Assembly (NCBI GenBank): GCA_023135165.1
Contig: JAGLTS010000045.1
Location: 17,793 to 81,792, forward strand
Length of the DNA: 64,000 nt
From: Phycisphaerales bacterium
Lineage (GTDB): Bacteria; Planctomycetota; Phycisphaerae; Phycisphaerales; JAGLTS01
Direction: 5' to 3'
The notes beneath the pieces were generated by a model that had not been told where the DNA came from, did not search any database, and saw only the letters and a list, made by a program, of their open reading frames with translations. Position 1 is the stretch's first letter. Each line of letters begins with the position of its first letter. The position numbers were made by a program, and so were the translations under genes. Of this stretch, positions 1-8,615 are shown in pieces.

Positions 1-541
1 CCTTCGCGCTACCAACGTCATCCGCAGTGAGCAGAACAACCGCAAACGAGACGTCGGCATTGTCAGTGAACTTCTCGATGATCGTGCGTCCTTTGTCAGG
101 TCGCTCGTGAAGAATCACTGGTTCCAGATTCAGCCTCTCCAGGAAACGAGCTACAGCCTCCCGCCTAGCCTCATCATGTCCGTGAACGACGAAGACGCGG
201 CTGCCTGGGAGCACCGGCTTGCGCGAGGCGACGGCCTGCTTACGCTTGGCAGTAGTCGCAAACCTCGCCAACCAGCCCAACCGGAACCGAACTGAGCGGC
301 GAGTCTGGGACCAAGCATTCGCGTCTTCGTAGTAGTGTCCACCCACCACAAGAACGGAGTCGGGTTGTGAGCTCCACTCTGCGGATGCGCCAGTTCCCGG
401 GTACTGCTCATCTAGCCAAACAGCGACGTTCCGGTCCCAGTTGACGAATTCCCTATGGGCACACGTCACATCGCGTGCGTCGAGCAGACGGCGCCCCTGA
501 TCGACAAGTTCCTCGTAGGTAAACTCCTTGCGTTCGTTCAT
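1..541 (-). CDS. TIR-like nucleotide-binding protein (CAP12/Pycsar-effector-like), 3' end beyond window
   Basis: Reading the minus strand from an ATG at 539-541 gives an open frame of 180 codons that leaves the window at base 1, so the C-terminus is missing. The first ~95 residues are not recognised. From about residue 110 the frame shows VFVVHGHDE, then [22 protein letters not shown] and [11 protein letters not shown]. This is the signature of the TIR-like predicted nucleotide-binding family (PF10137), whose studied members degrade NAD in response to a cyclic-nucleotide signal in phage defence. That role here is inferred from family only. A GTTAGGC core-like heptamer lies 8 bases before the start codon and a broken integron integrase lies upstream on the same strand, so this may be an integron cassette. 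No sensor domain or cyclase partner is visible in the window. Confidence 0.8.
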   Translation of the reverse strand, partial: MNERKEFTYEELVDQGRRLLDARDVTCAHREFVNWDRNVAVWLDEQYPGTGASAEWSSQPDSVLVVGGHYYEDANAWSQTRRSVRFRLGWLARFATTAKRKQAVASRKPVLPGSRVFVVHGHDEARREAVARFLERLNLEPVILHERPDKGRTIIEKFTDNADVSFAVVLLTADDVGSAK

Positions 542-549
542 CCTAGTCC

Positions 550-556
550 GCCTAAC
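550..556 (-). promoter_or_regulatory. candidate integron recombination core site (GTTAGGC)
   Basis: The minus strand reads GTTAGGC, which fits the GTTRRRY core at which integron integrases join cassettes, 8 bases before the ATG of the TIR-like gene. Cassette genes usually begin a few bases after this core. A seven-base match alone is weak; its position between an integron-type integrase remnant and a start codon is what gives it weight. No matching attC hairpin was found in 557-720, so if the site is real it would be an attI-type or degenerate junction. Confidence 0.35.
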
Positions 557-722
557 AACAACCAGAGTGACCCACATAAGATGCAGATGCCGTGTTCCTT
601 ATCTGTACAAGATGCCTTCAAATGGCCTGACGAAGGCACGACGAAGTCTGGTCCCTCAGTGATGATCTGCTCGACTAGGTAGTTGTCCCGGTATGTCATG
701 CGGATCAGCATGAGAGCCTTCC
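557..722. other. no convincing gene between integrase remnant and TIR-like gene
   Basis: One minus-strand open frame of 62 codons crosses this stretch and ends in a TGA overlapping the ATG of the TIR-like gene. Its composition resembles no family I know and it starts with GTG without a ribosome binding site. In the restored integrase frame, the integrase tail would continue into this stretch until a stop near 657. I treat it as integrase 3' remains plus spacer. Confidence 0.4.
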
Positions 723-986
723 TCACAGAGTCTCACTGCGGGGCTGCGAACGCCCGACGGGCCACGATCCAGGACATAGGTAGATCATCGTTGTCTTGAC
801 GTCCTTATGTCTCAGGAGTTCCTGAACCGTTCGGATATCGTAACCGCCTTCGAGCAAGTGCGCTGCAAAGGAATGCCGGAACGTGTGGCGGGCGGCGCGT
901 TTCGTCAAACCCGCCTTGGTGACGGCGGCCCTGACGGCTTTCTGAACCGGCGAGTCGTCACTGTGGTGGGTGGATGCACGGTGCAC
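723..986 (-). pseudogene. integron-type tyrosine recombinase, 3' fragment with frameshift
   Basis: The frame encodes only the last part of a tyrosine recombinase: [13 protein letters not shown] (the HxxR box), [15 protein letters not shown] and TTMIY with the nucleophile tyrosine. The phrasing is that of integron integrases rather than XerC/D. Just after the catalytic Tyr the frame shifts. Reading TAC, skipping one base (equivalent to losing two) and continuing gives [13 protein letters not shown], the normal integron-integrase C-terminus, running towards base 657. Upstream there is a stop nine bases before 984 and no recombinase sequence, so about three quarters of the gene is gone. It is transcribed in the same direction as the neighbouring TIR-like gene, the arrangement reported for inverted-integrase integrons including some planctomycetes. 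Non-functional. Confidence 0.8.
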
Positions 987-1010
987 GCGGCGGTTTCACG
1001 ACTGGGGGAA

Positions 1011-1029
1011 CCCGGCCAAGATGGCCGGG
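1011..1029. repeat. perfect 8-bp stem hairpin
   Basis: CCCGGCCA, loop AGA, TGGCCGGG. It is a GC-rich inverted repeat between the integrase remnant and the thioredoxin gene, without a T-run on either side. It could be a factor-assisted terminator or a dispersed palindromic repeat. Confidence 0.5.
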
Positions 1030-1257
1030 CTCTGTGGGGAGCTGTGCGGATGTGGGTTGCTCGTCTGTGCGCGGCGAGGACGGGGAAGCAGCACCGCCCA
1101 AGCGATCTTCACATCCCAATACGGCCGGTCCGGACGCGGCACAGATTCCCCAGGGGAAACCGAGCCGGGGAGAACCGCGACCGCTATCCTTGCGGAGAAG
1201 TTGACACGCTGCGACCATCCGGCTCGCATCTTGCTTGAACCCAACAGGAGACCTCCG

Positions 1258-2343
1258 ATGCTTCGCCGCACCGCCTTCACCTTTGCACTGCTGCTCGCCT
1301 CGACCACATTCGGTCAAACGGATGCGTTCAAGTCGCTCACCATCGGCGACCCCGCACCGTCCATCGACATCGCACACTGGGTCACAGGCGAACCCGTCAA
1401 GGAGTTGGAGAGCGGCCGTGTTTATATCATCGAGTTCTGGTCGACGCGGTGTGGCCCGTGCCTGCGGAGCATGCCGCACATCAGCGAAGTCCAGCAGCAC
1501 TACGGAGACAAGGTCACCGTCATCAGCGTGAGCGATGAGGATCTCGCGACCGTCACGGGATTCCTGGCAAAAGACCATCCGGATGGCGGACTGTGGGCGG
1601 ACATCATCAAGTACCGGCTCACCACCGACCCGGACCAGTCGGTGAAGAACGACTACTTCCGCGCAGCCGGCCAGCGCGGCATTCCCACCGCGTTCATCGT
1701 CGGCAAGGACACGCGGATCGAGTGGATCGGCCACCCGATGAGGATGGAGGAACCGCTCGAGGCGGTCGTCACCGACCAGTGGGATCGCAAGGCGTTCACT
1801 GCTGAGTGGGAGAAGAAAGCTGTTCTCGACCGTGAGATGGCGCGCATCGATCGCGTGATCCGGAAGGCCTACGGGGAACAGGATTGGGAAACCGTCATCA
1901 AGACGTTCGACGAACTCATCGTGCTCGATGAGGAGCAGTTCGGCCGATACAGAATCGACAAGATGATGCTCTTCGTGAAGCAACTGGGCGATCCGCAGCG
2001 CGCATGGGCGGTCGGCCGAGAGGCGATGGAACTGAACTGGGATGATGCGCAGATGCTCAACGGTCTGGCGTGGTCGCTCGTTGACGACACAGGGATCACC
2101 GATCCTGATCTGCTCGCCCTGGCGATGGAAGCTGGACGACGAGCCAGCGACTTGACTGACGATGCCGATGCCTCAACGCTCGACACCGTCGCGCGCGTCT
2201 TCCTTGAGCAGGGCGCCGTCTGTACCGCGATCGTCTGGCAGGAAAGAGCTGTCAAGCACGCGCAGACCGAGCGGGAGCGCGATGCGCTCGGCGCAACGCT
2301 CAAAAAGTACCAGGACGCTGCGGATGAACGATCTGATACCTGA
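1258..2343 (+). CDS. exported TlpA-like thioredoxin-fold protein with helical C-terminal half
   Basis: 361 residues. The ATG follows CAGGAG at 1246-1251. Residues 1-20 are a Sec signal peptide ending near TTFGQ, so the protein acts outside the cytoplasm. Residues about 25-175 are an AhpC/TSA-TlpA thioredoxin domain: IEFWSTRCGPCLR puts the redox pair at Cys65 and Cys68, and GIPTAF supplies the cis-proline near 143. The remaining ~185 residues are helical and TPR-like, probably for binding partners. The likely role is thiol-disulfide exchange or cytochrome maturation; the substrate is unknown. It stands alone between an integron scrap upstream and genes on the opposite strand downstream. The frame can be extended upstream, but only the 1258 start has both an RBS and a signal peptide. 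Confidence 0.85.
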   Translation: MLRRTAFTFALLLASTTFGQTDAFKSLTIGDPAPSIDIAHWVTGEPVKELESGRVYIIEFWSTRCGPCLRSMPHISEVQQHYGDKVTVISVSDEDLATVTGFLAKDHPDGGLWADIIKYRLTTDPDQSVKNDYFRAAGQRGIPTAFIVGKDTRIEWIGHPMRMEEPLEAVVTDQWDRKAFTAEWEKKAVLDREMARIDRVIRKAYGEQDWETVIKTFDELIVLDEEQFGRYRIDKMMLFVKQLGDPQRAWAVGREAMELNWDDAQMLNGLAWSLVDDTGITDPDLLALAMEAGRRASDLTDDADASTLDTVARVFLEQGAVCTAIVWQERAVKHAQTERERDALGATLKKYQDAADERSDT

Positions 2344-2373
2344 CATTTCAGATTTGAGATTTGAGATCTCAGA

Positions 2374-4290
2374 TCATCTCTTACCGAGGATGAATTCCAG
2401 TTCAGGCTGAAGCTGCGCTAGTCCTGCGCGATCGCCGCAGCGCTCCAGAAGCCCGACCTGCGCGAGTCGCCAGCACTGGTTGAAGTTCAGTTCGTCAAAG
2501 CCTGCTTCAAGGGCGGGGAAGAGCCTGCGCAACATCGGCGATTCAAACGCCAGCTTCCGCGCCAGCGGTCGCAGCCATCGGTACTTGGACTGATCGGTGT
2601 TCCAGAACCCCCGCTTGCGCGTCGTCCAGCGCACCTCATCCGGCACGTGTGGAATCATCACACGGAAGGGGTACTTGAGATACCCATCTCGAATGAGTAG
2701 CTCCGGCGACAACCTGGATACATAGTCGATCAGAACGCGATCGACATAGGGTACGCGACACTCCAAGCCGAACCACATGCCGAGTCGGTCTTCTTGACGG
2801 AGCAGGTACTGCATCTCAGCGCGGAAGTACTCGCGCTGCCGGAACAGCCGCCAGTCACCGCCGCCGAACAGGTAATACCGTACTTCCGGGAGCGCCTTGA
2901 TCTCGTCCGTCGGGACGCCGAGGAAACCGACGCCGCCGGACACCGCATCAACCCAATCGTCGAGATCGTGGAATCGGCGATCGAACATCGCAGCGAGTTC
3001 AGGCTTGAAGGGCAGGCGTTCCGCACGCAGGCGCGTGAGCCGATCGACATCCAACCCTCGCCTGGCCAACTCACGGATCAGCACCGGCCAATACCACGTG
3101 TAACCCGAGAGCAGCTCATCACCACCCTGCCCGTCGAGGACCACCGTCGCCCCGCTCGCCGTGATGTGTCGAAGCAACAGGTACTGATTGATCGGCCCGA
3201 TGGCGTGGTTTGGCTCTTCGTATGCGACCGCCATCTCCAAAACATCGAATGGGTCGATCGTGTCGCTACATTCGAAGACGTGATGCGGCAGCTTCGCCTT
3301 TTCAGCGACGAGCGCCGCCAGGCCGATCTCCGAATCGGGCGCCTCGGCACTGCACATCGTGAACGTCGAGAACTCCTGACCGGCCAGATCGAGGTTCTCG
3401 CCGATCAGCCAGGCGAGATTCGTCGAGTCAAGCCCGCCACTCAGGCATGTGGCGATTCGCCTGCTCGACCGCAGATGAAGTTGCACGCTCGCCTCAACTT
3501 CCGCGCGGAGATCGTGGATCGCGACGTCGCCATCCAGGTCGCCGATCGGGTCGGGCAACTCATAATAAGACCGGATCTCGATGCCGGTCGGGCTCGCCTT
3601 GAGGATCGTACCGGGTGGGAGCGCATGCACATCCTCGTAGAACGTCTCGGTCGGGCCGAACTTGTTAACCGCAGCGGCGACGGAGGCGAGCACTGATGTC
3701 TCGCGCAGTCGGCGGGGAACGCCCGCTGCATGCAAGGCGCGTATCTCGGATGTAATCATCAAGCTCGCGCCGTGCTCCGCCCAGTACACCGGTTTGATGC
3801 CGAACGGATCACGCACCGCCCATAGCGTTCGTCTCGCAGTGTCGATGATGACGAACGCGAACATGCCGCGGAGCATGTGAACGCAGTCCGGGCCGTCGCG
3901 CTTCCACAGTTCCAGCAGAACCTCTGTGTCGGACTTGGAACGAAAGACCGTGCCCTGGGCTTCCAGTTCAAGGCGAAGTTCGATGAAGTTGTATATCTCG
4001 CCGTTGAAGACCAGACCGAGCGTGCCCGCGATCATCGGCTGTCTGGCGGATTCGCTCGTGTCCTGGATGGCAAGCCAGTTGTGCCCCAACGCAGCCGCCG
4101 ACACGTCACGCTGCGCTACGCTGAGCGAATCAACATTCGCCGCATAGCTCGGCCGCCACTGCCCGTCGCCGTCACATAGCGCGATGCCGACACCGTCCGG
4201 CCCGCGATGGGCTTGCGCATGCAGCATGCGCCGAACCCGGTCCGCTGGATCGGTCAGGTGCTCGCCGAAAAGGACTGCAATGCCGCACAC
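2374..4290 (-). CDS. asnB: asparagine synthase (glutamine-hydrolysing)
   Basis: 638 residues from a GTG start. Cys2 in MCGIAVLF is the glutaminase nucleophile once the initiator Met is removed. FNGEIYN (95-101) and DPFGIKP (161-167) belong to the class II amidotransferase domain, and SGGLDS (284-289) is the PP-loop of the C-terminal ATP pyrophosphatase domain. The enzyme family converts aspartate, ATP and glutamine to asparagine. Copies sitting beside a methyltransferase, as here, often serve surface-polysaccharide or small-molecule amidation instead of housekeeping asparagine supply. The upstream methyltransferase stop lies 3 bases before this start, so the two are almost certainly cotranscribed. 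Confidence 0.9.
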   Translation of the reverse strand: MCGIAVLFGEHLTDPADRVRRMLHAQAHRGPDGVGIALCDGDGQWRPSYAANVDSLSVAQRDVSAAALGHNWLAIQDTSESARQPMIAGTLGLVFNGEIYNFIELRLELEAQGTVFRSKSDTEVLLELWKRDGPDCVHMLRGMFAFVIIDTARRTLWAVRDPFGIKPVYWAEHGASLMITSEIRALHAAGVPRRLRETSVLASVAAAVNKFGPTETFYEDVHALPPGTILKASPTGIEIRSYYELPDPIGDLDGDVAIHDLRAEVEASVQLHLRSSRRIATCLSGGLDSTNLAWLIGENLDLAGQEFSTFTMCSAEAPDSEIGLAALVAEKAKLPHHVFECSDTIDPFDVLEMAVAYEEPNHAIGPINQYLLLRHITASGATVVLDGQGGDELLSGYTWYWPVLIRELARRGLDVDRLTRLRAERLPFKPELAAMFDRRFHDLDDWVDAVSGGVGFLGVPTDEIKALPEVRYYLFGGGDWRLFRQREYFRAEMQYLLRQEDRLGMWFGLECRVPYVDRVLIDYVSRLSPELLIRDGYLKYPFRVMIPHVPDEVRWTTRKRGFWNTDQSKYRWLRPLARKLAFESPMLRRLFPALEAGFDELNFNQCWRLAQVGLLERCGDRAGLAQLQPELEFILGKR

Positions 4291-4293
4291 AAC

Positions 4294-5124
4294 CTACTCA
4301 TCCTGTTGATGTGTCTCACTGGCCGCCGTCTCGCGCTTCCGCAGGATGTAGAAGCGATGCCCCAGCACTTTCGGATCAGAGGTAACGATCTCAAACCCAG
4401 CCGATACGATGACATCTTCGATCATCCGCCGGCTGAACAGGTACAGGTGGTATAGCTTCCACATCATTCCCACCGTGTACTTGTAAGGCTCCGCGGGATC
4501 GTCGTGTACCGGGGCCTTGAGCAGCAGAATGCCGCCCTGGCGCAACAGACGCACATGCTCTCGCAGGAATGCAACCGGATCGTGCGTGTGTTCGAGCACG
4601 TCGATCGAGATCATCGCGTCGAATGAAGCGTCATCGAAGAGATCACTGTCGCCCTGGATCAGTTTGACATCCGTGAGGCGGCGCATGCGCTCGATCACGC
4701 CGATGTCGAACTCCGTTCCGACAACATCGTGGCCTCGCGTCTTCAGTTCGTGCAGCAAACGCGCGTTGCCGCAACCCAGCTCGCAGATTGTGCTTGGTTC
4801 CTTGAGAAACGGCTCGAGCGCCTTGATGAACGACGGCACGCGGTCCTTCGCATCGGCTTCGAATCGCTGCTCCAACGGCGGGCAGCCCGCCAACTCCTGC
4901 GTCGTCGTCCAGTATGTCTCGCCATATACAATGTGAAGTGATTCGCGCGTCGGGCGCTTCGTGTTCACCCATGTCCCACATGTAGGACAAATGCCCCAGC
5001 CCCAGATCGGGCCGTCGCGCAGCTCGCCGCCACAGAGACATCGCGTCACGATCTCGAAGTGAAGCCGGGGATCAACGTTTGGGTCCATTGCCATTGCGTG
5101 CACCGATGCGGCAGCAGTCATCAT
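4294..5124 (-). CDS. class I SAM-dependent methyltransferase with N-terminal zinc ribbon
   Basis: 276 residues. The N-terminus has two Cys pairs (Cys29/Cys31 and Cys46/Cys49, CLCGG and CPTCGT) forming a probable zinc ribbon. CELGCGNARLLHEL is SAM motif I, followed by FDIGVIERM and DAMISIDVLEHTHDP (motif II/post-II). The closest type is the Methyltransf_23-like group common in sugar and lipid modification loci. The acceptor is unknown. It is the first gene of a two-gene unit with the asparagine synthase, and its stop sits 3 bases from that GTG. In-frame Met at residues 11 and 13 are alternative starts, as the RBS before 5124 is weak. Confidence 0.82.
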   Translation of the reverse strand: MMTAAASVHAMAMDPNVDPRLHFEIVTRCLCGGELRDGPIWGWGICPTCGTWVNTKRPTRESLHIVYGETYWTTTQELAGCPPLEQRFEADAKDRVPSFIKALEPFLKEPSTICELGCGNARLLHELKTRGHDVVGTEFDIGVIERMRRLTDVKLIQGDSDLFDDASFDAMISIDVLEHTHDPVAFLREHVRLLRQGGILLLKAPVHDDPAEPYKYTVGMMWKLYHLYLFSRRMIEDVIVSAGFEIVTSDPKVLGHRFYILRKRETAASETHQQDE

Positions 5125-5238
5125 TCACTCGCGCCGCATTCTACACGACTGGGCTGCACGCGCCCGCGCGGGATACATATGCCGCACGAATCCGGCCAGC
5201 CGCGGCGTCTTCCTCAGCGCAGCCACATCAACGAACTG

Positions 5239-8200
5239 TCAACGATCGACAGGCCGATGCACAGGAAGCGACCTTTTCGGGAACGCCGGCCGATCCATCG
5301 GCTCGATCGGGTCCTCCTCGATTCTCCGGAGCAATTCGTCGATGGCGCGGTCGAGCTGCGGGTCGCGCCCGGCTGCGGAGTCGGCGGGGAGAATGTCCAC
5401 TTCGACATCAGGCACGACGCCTGTGTTCTCAAGACCCCAGCCTCGCACCGGCTCCCACCACGCGAACTCAGGTTGGCTGCACATTCCGCCGTCGATGAAC
5501 GCCTTGTCCGCGCGCATGCCGCAGACGCCACCCCATGTCCGTGTCCCAATCACCGGGCCGAGTTTCCTAATCTTGAAACTCTCCGGGAAGATGTCGCCGT
5601 CGGAACCCGCGAAGTAGTTGATGAGGACCGCCTTGTGCCCGCGATGAACACGCTCCGGATAGGTGAAGCCTTGGCCCCGGCGAACATGGTCGGATGCCCA
5701 CAGTGTGCGTGCGAGCCTTTCAATGATCATCCCAGAGACGAAGCCGCCTCCGTTGTAACGAACGTCAATGATGAGGCCGTCCTTGTTAATCTGCGGGTAG
5801 TAGCCCTTGACGAACGCGATGAGACCGTCACTGTCCATGTCCGGCAAGTGGATGTAGCCGATCTTTCCATCCGATCGCGCATCGACCCACTCACGCCGCT
5901 GCCTGCACCAGTCTCGGTAGCGGAGTTGTCGTTCACTCACCAGCGCTTCAATCTGGATGTCACGGGCGTCGGACCGGTCCGGCATGGAGCCGATGGTGAG
6001 CAACACCTGCGCGCCTGCCAGATCCGCGAGACGTTCGTATACATTGTCAACGGCGCTCAAGGCATGACCGTTGATCGCGAAGAGGTAGTCGCCGTCGCTC
6101 ACGCGCGTGTGCGACACCGTCAGCGGCGCGGGCGTATCGGTTTCCCATACCTCCGGCTGAAGGATGCGAGTGAAACGATATGCATCCGCATCAGGCGCGG
6201 GTTCGAGATCCGCGCCGAGCAGGCCGACGCCGATGGAGTCCGCGTCTTCCGTATCACCACCCCAGATGTATGTGTGCGATGTACCAAGCTCGCCGATGAC
6301 TTGGCCGACGAGATCGTTCAGTTCGCTGCGCGTACTGATGCGTGGTAGCAGCGGCGCGTACTGATCCCGCACGTGCTTCCAGTCGAGTCCCGCCATGTTC
6401 GGCGCCCAGTAGAAGTCACGCTCCAGCCGCCACGCTTCATGGAAGATCTGCGACCACTCCTGTTGCGGATTGACCGCCACACGCAGTTGAGTCGGGTCGA
6501 TCGTTTCGTCCGGTTCATCGGGCGAGGCATCGGTGGATGCGATTTCGATCTCGTCGCCGATCCGATACGCAATGGTCGAGCCGTCGCCGCTGATCGTATA
6601 GTCGCGGATCATGTCGAGAAAGACGGTTTCCTCTCGCTCAGCGAAATCATAGACGTGCAGCGTTGTGCGCGGTTCGATGTCTTCTTCACCCCACACCTCG
6701 TCGAGCATGCCTTCAATCGGCCGGCTGCCGTAGAAGATGCGCCCGTCCACAGCCGACAACGTGCGGTAGTTCCCAGGCTCGACGGGAAGCTCAACGACGC
6801 GCCGCTCGATGCCGTCAAAGTCGATGACGACTTCCGGGATCTCATCACCATCCATCTCGAACTCATCTTCGACATACTCGTTCGACGCTCGGTCATCACG
6901 CTCACGCACCTCATCGGGCAAGAGCGGCGACAGCCCGTCGGCACGCAATATGACGACGCATGGCACGATCGAGCGCGTCACGATGTGCTCGAAATCCAAG
7001 TCGCATAGGATCGGGTTGTACGAGCGGCTTGACAGGAAGTACAGATACTCGCCCGCGGGATCCCAGACCGGATCACTGTCACCCGTGTAGCGAGTCGTGA
7101 TTGCGTGCGACTCGCCCATCGCGATGTCATAGATGAAGATCGACTTGTCCATCGACCATGCTTTGTAAGGCACGGTGTACGCGAGGTATCGGCTGTCCGG
7201 CGAGAAGCTGTACTGTTCGATCTCCCAACCGGCGTCGGTGTCAATCACAGTCGTCTCGCCCGACTCGACATCGACGATGCGCAGCGTGAACTCAAGATCG
7301 CTATATGCGATCATCGACCCATCAGGCGACCAGATCGGATCAAAGGTCCAGCCCTTGTTCTCGTGCGTGAGGATGCGATGCGGCTCGTGCCCCGCGCTGC
7401 CAAAGATCGCGATCTCCTGCTCGCCCGTTTCGTCGGTGATGCACGCGATGCGTTCGCCGTCAGGTGAAAAGACGGGTGATCGTTCGCGCACACCGGACGA
7501 CTCGGTCAGGGCGATCGTGCGCCCGCCCGCGACGGGAAGCGTCCACATCTCTCCGCGCGATGAAACGGCGAGACGGGACCCATCCTCGTTGAGGGCGTAG
7601 ACAACGGGTGTTTCTGTAGCATCCTCGAAACGCAGCCGGCGATGGACACGGTCCGTCGGCAATGTGATGTCGATGCGCTCATCCACGCCGGTCCGCACAT
7701 CAAGAAGACGTAGATCCCCTGCGTACATGTACACGATGCGCCCGTCGTGCATGTCCGGCCAGCGAGCATCATATTCGCTATGAAACGTGTGCTGTGCGGC
7801 GTCCGAGCCATCCGGTCCAATCGAGTGGATGTTGAGTCGCCCATCGCGATCGGAGAGGAAGTACACACGGCCGTCGAACCACATTGGAAAGCGGTCCGTG
7901 CCGTCGAAGTCGGTCAGCCTAGTGAACGAATGCTGTTCGAGGTCGCCGATCCAGATGTCCTGGGCGGTCCCGCCGCGATAGCGCTTCCAGGTATTGAACT
8001 CGCGCGACAGCCGATTGAATGCGATGTATCGGCCGTCGGGTGAGAAGGATGCGAGCGACGCCAGACCGACCTCGATGATGTGTGGATACCCGCCGGTCAC
8101 GGGCACCTCGAAGAGGCGGCGTTCGGCGCGCTGGCCGGATGATCGGCGCGACCGGAAAACGATGCTGCGACCACTCGGCCGCCAGGCGACCACCTCGTCG

Positions 8201-8517
8201 CGCCCGGGGTGGAACGTCAATCGTTGCGGCTCCCCGCCGGTCGCGGGCATGACATAGACATCAACATTGCCGCCGTACTCACCGGAGAAGGCGAGCCATC
8301 TTCCATCCGGACTGAACTTGGGGAACGCTTCATTCCCATCGTGCGTTGTGAGCCGCATCGCCGACCCGCCGGTGATCGGCACGCGCCACAGATCACCTTC
8401 CGCGGCAAAAACCACCGTGTCGCCGTGTATGGCTGGGAAACGGTAGTAACCGACGACATCAGCCCGGACGGGAGAGACAAGAAGGAGCGCAAGGAATACA
8501 AGACGCATCATGGGCAT
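5239..8517 (-). CDS. Tricorn-type protease (peptidase S41 family)
   Basis: 1092 residues; the start is MPMMRLVF with GAGGTGT upstream, giving a signal peptide cleaved after about SPVRA. A longer frame to 8781 is rejected because it would run into the upstream gene and bury the signal peptide. Residues ~25-650 form WD/PD40-type beta-propellers (repeated FSPDG, WSPDG, DPVW). A C1/PDZ/C2 serine protease module follows. The Tricorn active-site set is complete by motif: Ser747-His748 (GTSHTY), Ser972-Asp973 (AGSDGD) and Glu1030 (ENTGVVPD), almost the numbering of the Thermoplasma enzyme. The enzyme would trim peptides outside the cytoplasm. Two exported transglutaminase-like genes lie directly upstream on the same strand. 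Confidence 0.93.
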   Translation of the reverse strand: MPMMRLVFLALLLVSPVRADVVGYYRFPAIHGDTVVFAAEGDLWRVPITGGSAMRLTTHDGNEAFPKFSPDGRWLAFSGEYGGNVDVYVMPATGGEPQRLTFHPGRDEVVAWRPSGRSIVFRSRRSSGQRAERRLFEVPVTGGYPHIIEVGLASLASFSPDGRYIAFNRLSREFNTWKRYRGGTAQDIWIGDLEQHSFTRLTDFDGTDRFPMWFDGRVYFLSDRDGRLNIHSIGPDGSDAAQHTFHSEYDARWPDMHDGRIVYMYAGDLRLLDVRTGVDERIDITLPTDRVHRRLRFEDATETPVVYALNEDGSRLAVSSRGEMWTLPVAGGRTIALTESSGVRERSPVFSPDGERIACITDETGEQEIAIFGSAGHEPHRILTHENKGWTFDPIWSPDGSMIAYSDLEFTLRIVDVESGETTVIDTDAGWEIEQYSFSPDSRYLAYTVPYKAWSMDKSIFIYDIAMGESHAITTRYTGDSDPVWDPAGEYLYFLSSRSYNPILCDLDFEHIVTRSIVPCVVILRADGLSPLLPDEVRERDDRASNEYVEDEFEMDGDEIPEVVIDFDGIERRVVELPVEPGNYRTLSAVDGRIFYGSRPIEGMLDEVWGEEDIEPRTTLHVYDFAEREETVFLDMIRDYTISGDGSTIAYRIGDEIEIASTDASPDEPDETIDPTQLRVAVNPQQEWSQIFHEAWRLERDFYWAPNMAGLDWKHVRDQYAPLLPRISTRSELNDLVGQVIGELGTSHTYIWGGDTEDADSIGVGLLGADLEPAPDADAYRFTRILQPEVWETDTPAPLTVSHTRVSDGDYLFAINGHALSAVDNVYERLADLAGAQVLLTIGSMPDRSDARDIQIEALVSERQLRYRDWCRQRREWVDARSDGKIGYIHLPDMDSDGLIAFVKGYYPQINKDGLIIDVRYNGGGFVSGMIIERLARTLWASDHVRRGQGFTYPERVHRGHKAVLINYFAGSDGDIFPESFKIRKLGPVIGTRTWGGVCGMRADKAFIDGGMCSQPEFAWWEPVRGWGLENTGVVPDVEVDILPADSAAGRDPQLDRAIDELLRRIEEDPIEPMDRPAFPKRSLPVHRPVDR

Positions 8518-8615
8518 GGGACACCTCGGTTTCACAGTAACCACAACAGTGTACCGGCGAACAATGGCATGGTGTGCATCTCGCTCCGCTGCGCATCGCG
8601 GCGAAACGGCGACGG

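Noticed and set aside
557..720. Possible attC hairpin next to the GTTAGGC core
   Set aside because: No paired RYYYAAC/GTTRRRY boxes or long imperfect stem could be found in this stretch.
538..726. 62-codon minus-strand frame overlapping the TIR-like start (ATGA)
   Set aside because: No recognisable family, GTG start without RBS, and it overlaps the restored-frame tail of the integrase; the overlap is probably chance.
958..1983. 341-codon minus-strand frame
   Set aside because: Antisense to the thioredoxin gene and containing no recognisable domain; the apparent link to the integrase is coincidental.
5059..6348. 429-codon plus-strand frame
   Set aside because: Antisense to the Tricorn C-terminal region; Arg/Val-rich composition typical of high-GC shadow frames.
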